Of a stretch of DNA of 64,000 bases, positions 61,024 through 64,000 are shown piece by piece (the first letter of the stretch is position 1; every line of letters begins with the position of its first letter). The translations under genes were made by a program, and so were the position numbers. The notes below the pieces were generated by a model. It was given only the letters and a program-made list of their open reading frames with translations, was not told where the DNA came from and searched no databases. Source of the stretch: Companilactobacillus musae (GTDB taxonomy: Bacteria; Bacillota; Bacilli; Lactobacillales; Lactobacillaceae); the NCBI RefSeq assembly GCF_003967595.1, contig NZ_BIFW01000005.1, forward strand, positions 1-64,000, in the 5' to 3' direction.

Positions 61024-62448
61024 ATGAATACTAGTAAAAAGAATGTCAGTTTTAGAGAAGCAATTACAATTTTAATTGTAATGCTAATTGTTTTAGGCTT
61101 TGGGGTTATTAAATTTGGATTGTCACCTCAAACACCCGTTTTAGTAGTGATAGGTCTATTGATTTTATGGGCCAAAGTAAGAAAGAACAGTTGGGATGAA
61201 ATATTTGGCGGCATTGAAGAAGGTGTCAAAAATGGAATTGTTCCCATTTTCATCTTTATTTTAATTGGAGCCTTGATTGGAACTTGGATTGCTGCCGGTA
61301 TTATTCCATCAATGATGGTTGCCGGATTCCACTTGATTTCGGCACAATGGTTCGTACCGTCAGTTTTCTTAGTTTGCGCCTTGATTGGAACGTCTATCGG
61401 TAGTGCTTTCACAATCGTATCTACTATTGGAATTGCACTCTTCGGTATGGGTCAAACCTTAGGAATGAATCCTGCTTTAGTAGCCGGAGCTATCATTTCG
61501 GGAGCTATCTTTGGTGATAAGACTTCACCACTTTCCGATTCAACCAATTTAGCAGCAGCGATTGCTGAAGATGATTTATTTGCTCATATTAAAAATTTGA
61601 TGTGGACTACGATTCCAGCTTTTATAATTTCATTAATTCTTTACGCAATTTTAGGCAACTCAGGTTCTGCTAATGGTCTTAACAAGATTGATACAACTTT
61701 AAATGTTTTAAATACACATTTCTTTATTTCATGGTGGGCTATTTTACCAATTGTTTTGCTTTTCATTTGTTCAATTATGAAGATACCAGCAGTCGCAACG
61801 TTGATCTTGAATATTACGGTAACTGTTGGAATGATTTTTGTTGAAAATCCGCATACATCAGTTAAAAGTATTGCTGGATTCATTGAAAATGGTTTCGTTT
61901 CTAAAACAGGGAATGCTAATGTTGATGCTTTATTAACTCGTGGAGGCATTAGTTCGATGATGGGCACTGTGTCATTGATTTTCTTAACTCTTTCATTAGG
62001 TGGCTTGTTAATGAAGTTTGACGTAATTCAAACAGCCATGCAGCCACTTGCTGAAAAGTTAAAGACACCAGGTTCAGTTGTAACCGCAACAATCCTTTCC
62101 GGTATTGGAGTTAATATCTTTGTCGGTGAACAATACCTTTCAGTTATCCTTCCCGGTAAAGCCTTTAAGGAAACTTTTAATAAACGTGGTTTAGATAACT
62201 TGGCACTAAGCCGTGTTCTTGAAGATGGTGGAACAGTAATTAATTACTTGATTCCATGGGGTGTTGCTGGAGCATTTGTGGCTAATACCTTGAATGTACC
62301 AACCTTGTCATTCTTACCATTCTGTTTCTTCAGTTTGCTTTCACCAGTTCTTTCTATTATTAGTGGATTCACTGGTATTGGTTTGAAACGATTATCAAAG
62401 AATGATAAATCTGATAATAATAAGGATGAAAAGTTAGCTACTGAATAA
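61024..62448 (+). CDS. NhaC-family transporter, probable T-box-controlled amino acid carrier
   Basis: A 474-residue membrane protein with about 11-12 helices and the NhaC-family core GAIFGDKTSPLSDSTNLAAA (near residue 162-181) and GGTVINYLIPWG. NhaC proteins are nominal Na+/H+ antiporters, but members controlled by T-boxes are thought to import the amino acid that their specifier names, here probably tyrosine (YheL-like proposal). SD GGAGGAA. Confidence 0.88.
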   Translation: MNTSKKNVSFREAITILIVMLIVLGFGVIKFGLSPQTPVLVVIGLLILWAKVRKNSWDEIFGGIEEGVKNGIVPIFIFILIGALIGTWIAAGIIPSMMVAGFHLISAQWFVPSVFLVCALIGTSIGSAFTIVSTIGIALFGMGQTLGMNPALVAGAIISGAIFGDKTSPLSDSTNLAAAIAEDDLFAHIKNLMWTTIPAFIISLILYAILGNSGSANGLNKIDTTLNVLNTHFFISWWAILPIVLLFICSIMKIPAVATLILNITVTVGMIFVENPHTSVKSIAGFIENGFVSKTGNANVDALLTRGGISSMMGTVSLIFLTLSLGGLLMKFDVIQTAMQPLAEKLKTPGSVVTATILSGIGVNIFVGEQYLSVILPGKAFKETFNKRGLDNLALSRVLEDGGTVINYLIPWGVAGAFVANTLNVPTLSFLPFCFFSLLSPVLSIISGFTGIGLKRLSKNDKSDNNKDEKLATE

Positions 62449-62454
62449 AAATAT

Positions 62455-62572
62455 AATAGGTAGAAAATATATTAAGAAATCATCGATGCTGTAAACGCTA
62501 ACGATGTTGGTATCATTTAATTCGATACCTGTAACGGTTAATTTATAGAGCAGAAATGCTCTATTTTTTTTG
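62455..62572 (+). ncRNA. Structured 3' region or small RNA after the NhaC gene
   Basis: Two hairpins, CATCG/CGATG (62481-62506) and GGTATC/GATACC (62509-62529), precede a terminator ATAGAGC/GCTCTAT with T8 (62545-62571). TATAAT occurs at 62452-62457, so an independent ~110-base RNA is possible; without a clear -35 it may just be the 3' UTR of the carrier gene. Confidence 0.4.
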
Positions 62573-62581
62573 TTTTCATCA

Positions 62582-62610
62582 TTGACAGAGGACCATTTTT
62601 TGTCTAATTT
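62582..62610 (+). promoter_or_regulatory. Promoter of the MacA/MacB-type operon
   Basis: TTGACA (62582-62587) and TAATTT (62605-62610) are spaced by 17 bases, 47 bases before the adaptor start. Confidence 0.65.
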
Positions 62611-62656
62611 TAAACTGTTATGCTATTTATGATAAGCAAATTTAGGGAGATTATTT

Positions 62657-63568
62657 ATGAAAAAAATTAAAATTGCTGTTTGGAGTATTAATGTTATTTT
62701 AATTGCCATTATTCTTTTTCTGGTCTTAGGAAACGGCTTTAAAAATAATAATAGTAAAGTTGACTATAAAACTTATACAGTTCAACGTGACAACACTAAT
62801 TATTTTAATGGTATCGTGCAAGAAAAAGATAAGCAGGCTGTGAGTGATCAACCAAAAAGTGAAGATGAAACTTTGGCTTCAACTCATGTTATCAGCGGTC
62901 AAAAGGTTACTAAAGGACAAGTCCTATTCACTTTCTATCGTGATATGAGCAGTGATATTACTAGTGCTAATGCTGAAATTCAACAAGCACAATTAGCTAT
63001 TCAAGCTTACAATTCATCTGAAAAATCAACAACGGATCAAATTGAATTGAGTAAGAATCAAGAACTACTAGCTCAAGCCCAAGCTAAATTGGCTAAGCTA
63101 AATAAGGCTCAAAGTAGAACAGTTGTTGCACCTATCAGTGGAACTTATTTCAAGGATGACGCTGGTAGAAGTTACATTTATGGCGCTCCAGTTATTGAAG
63201 GTAATGTTAATGAATATAGCTTAGATAAGATCAAACTTGGTGCAAATGTAACAATTATTAAGAACGATGGTACTAAGATTTCCGGTAATTATGAACAAAA
63301 GGATGCTATTCCATATAGCACTAGAAATGTTTCATACTATCATTTCCGTGTAGCTACCGAAGATAAATTACCATATGGTATGCACGTTCAAATTAAGACT
63401 GAATCAGATGGTTACAAGATTCCTGCCAAAGCAGTTTGGAAGAAAGATACAGTTTATGTTTTGAAGAATGATAAGAAGCATAAGAAACATGTAACCATGA
63501 CTAAAAAAGATCAAGATTACTATGTAATTGATGGACTTAAAGCTGGCGACAAGCTGGTCTTAAAATAA
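62657..63568 (+). CDS. Efflux adaptor protein (HlyD/MacA-like)
   Basis: A 303-residue membrane-fusion-type protein: N-terminal membrane anchor (7-27), a split lipoyl/barrel region, a Gln/Ala-rich helical hairpin (about 110-155: QQAQLAIQAYN... NQELLAQAQAKLAKLNKAQ), then VVAPISGTYFKDD and a beta-barrel end. In Gram-positive bacteria such proteins assist MacB-type exporters of peptides. The ATPase gene follows after 12 bases. Confidence 0.86.
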   Translation: MKKIKIAVWSINVILIAIILFLVLGNGFKNNNSKVDYKTYTVQRDNTNYFNGIVQEKDKQAVSDQPKSEDETLASTHVISGQKVTKGQVLFTFYRDMSSDITSANAEIQQAQLAIQAYNSSEKSTTDQIELSKNQELLAQAQAKLAKLNKAQSRTVVAPISGTYFKDDAGRSYIYGAPVIEGNVNEYSLDKIKLGANVTIIKNDGTKISGNYEQKDAIPYSTRNVSYYHFRVATEDKLPYGMHVQIKTESDGYKIPAKAVWKKDTVYVLKNDKKHKKHVTMTKKDQDYYVIDGLKAGDKLVLK

Positions 63569-63580
63569 GGCGGTGAAATA

Positions 63581-64000
63581 ATGCTTAAAGTTACTAATGT
63601 AGGAAAAACTTACGGCAAATTCACTGCTTTGGAGAATATCAACCTAGAAGTTGCTGACGGCGAATTTTTGGCTATCATGGGACCTTCTGGTTCAGGTAAA
63701 TCTACGTTGATCAATATCTTAGGATTATTAGATCAAAGCTATACAGGTGAATATTTGCTGGAAGGCAAGTCTTATAAAGACGTTAATGATAATGAATTAT
63801 CACAAATTCGTGGCGACCAATTGGGATTTGTTTTTCAGAATTTCAAATTATTAACAACTTACAGTGTTTACGAAAACATTGAAATTCCACTTATCTATAG
63901 TAAAAAGGAACAAAATAAAAAACATGAGTTAGTGGCTGATGTTATTCAAAAAGTTGGTTTAGATGGAAAAGAAAAGAATTTACCTTCTGAATTATCTGGG
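63581..64000 (+). CDS. MacB-type ABC exporter ATPase, cut by the window edge
   Basis: The first 140 codons of an ATPase: MLKVTNVGKTYGKFTALENI, Walker A GPSGSGKST (about 38-46), Q-loop FVFQNFKLL, and the beginning of the signature (LPSELSG) at the very edge. It should pair with the preceding adaptor and a permease further right. SD GGCGGTG before ATG 63581. Confidence 0.9.
   Translation, partial: MLKVTNVGKTYGKFTALENINLEVADGEFLAIMGPSGSGKSTLINILGLLDQSYTGEYLLEGKSYKDVNDNELSQIRGDQLGFVFQNFKLLTTYSVYENIEIPLIYSKKEQNKKHELVADVIQKVGLDGKEKNLPSELSG

Noticed and set aside
1-64000. CRISPR arrays, tRNA genes, insertion sequences with transposase, prophage genes
   Set aside because: I saw no regularly spaced repeats with unique spacers, no tRNA-like sequence and no transposase or phage structural gene in the window.

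Overview
The window is low-GC (roughly one third G+C), gene-dense, Shine-Dalgarno-led DNA from a Gram-positive bacterium of the Lactobacillaceae. Pointers are the WxL surface lectin, SLAP-like cell-wall proteins, an NlpC/P60 hydrolase, nrdHIEF with NrdR boxes, a T-box-controlled NhaC-type transporter, an LVIS_2131-type membrane protein and HPK10/LytTR bacteriocin-type regulation. The Companilactobacillus (farciminis/alimentarius) group is my best guess, but that is inference from gene content only.

Layout. 1-120: 3' end of a 5S rRNA and its terminator, so the window starts at the end of an rRNA operon. 0.6-6.3 kb: Mga-like regulator, an unassigned structured RNA behind a 22-bp palindrome, MFS transporter, alpha/beta hydrolase, TSUP/DUF1634 exporter pair. 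6.3-15.9 kb: WxL lectin, OhrR-like MarR regulator, nrdHIEF, LVIS_2131 protein, guanylate-kinase-like protein, secreted NlpC/P60 hydrolase. 16.2-19.1 kb: a C-rich-loop small RNA, then RpiR, an RpiA-like isomerase and a Gfo/Idh/MocA oxidoreductase. 19.1-24.8 kb (minus strand): SLAP-like secreted protein, PL4-type rhamnogalacturonan lyase, rarA, GPH sugar transporter, YagU. 24.8-26.1 kb: 1.4 kb without a protein gene, holding two more C-rich-loop RNA loci around a palindromic repeat element. 26.2-33.2 kb (minus): oppABCDF and hflX. 33.4-39.1 kb: bacteriocin-immunity-type genes around one LytTR response regulator and two HPK10 histidine kinases. 39.3-44 kb: YtrA-type GntR regulator with two tandem ATPase/permease pairs and a third, orphan permease behind a repeat element. 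44-46.7 kb: small membrane proteins, an XRE-type protein and a broken SLAP-protein gene. 46.8-49.9 kb: two overlapping MutS-like ATPase genes behind a leader with its own terminator. 50-54.2 kb: phosphatase, NrnA, metallophosphoesterase, amino-acid permease. 54.4-57.5 kb: repeat element and a Bce-type ABC exporter. 57.7-62.6 kb: glutamine-type ABC importer, then a T-box and NhaC-type carrier. 62.6 kb to the edge: MacA/MacB-type exporter, cut by the window.

Most unusual content. (1) A family of non-coding RNA loci (16.2, 25.0-25.36 and 25.8-26.07 kb) built of hairpins whose loops are runs of four to seven C, resembling the SD-binding loops of regulatory RNAs in other Firmicutes; one loop is complementary over 12 consecutive pairs to the ribosome-binding site of the neighbouring NlpC/P60 gene. 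(2) Three copies of a 311-451 bp composite element, each made of two different palindromic units facing each other, with terminal inverted repeats and stems that change sequence while keeping pairing. (3) Two adjacent histidine kinases with complementary defects: one has an intact H-box but no G-box, the other an intact G-box but an Asp-to-Asn change next to the phospho-acceptor His. Function assignments come from reading motifs; no database search was run.
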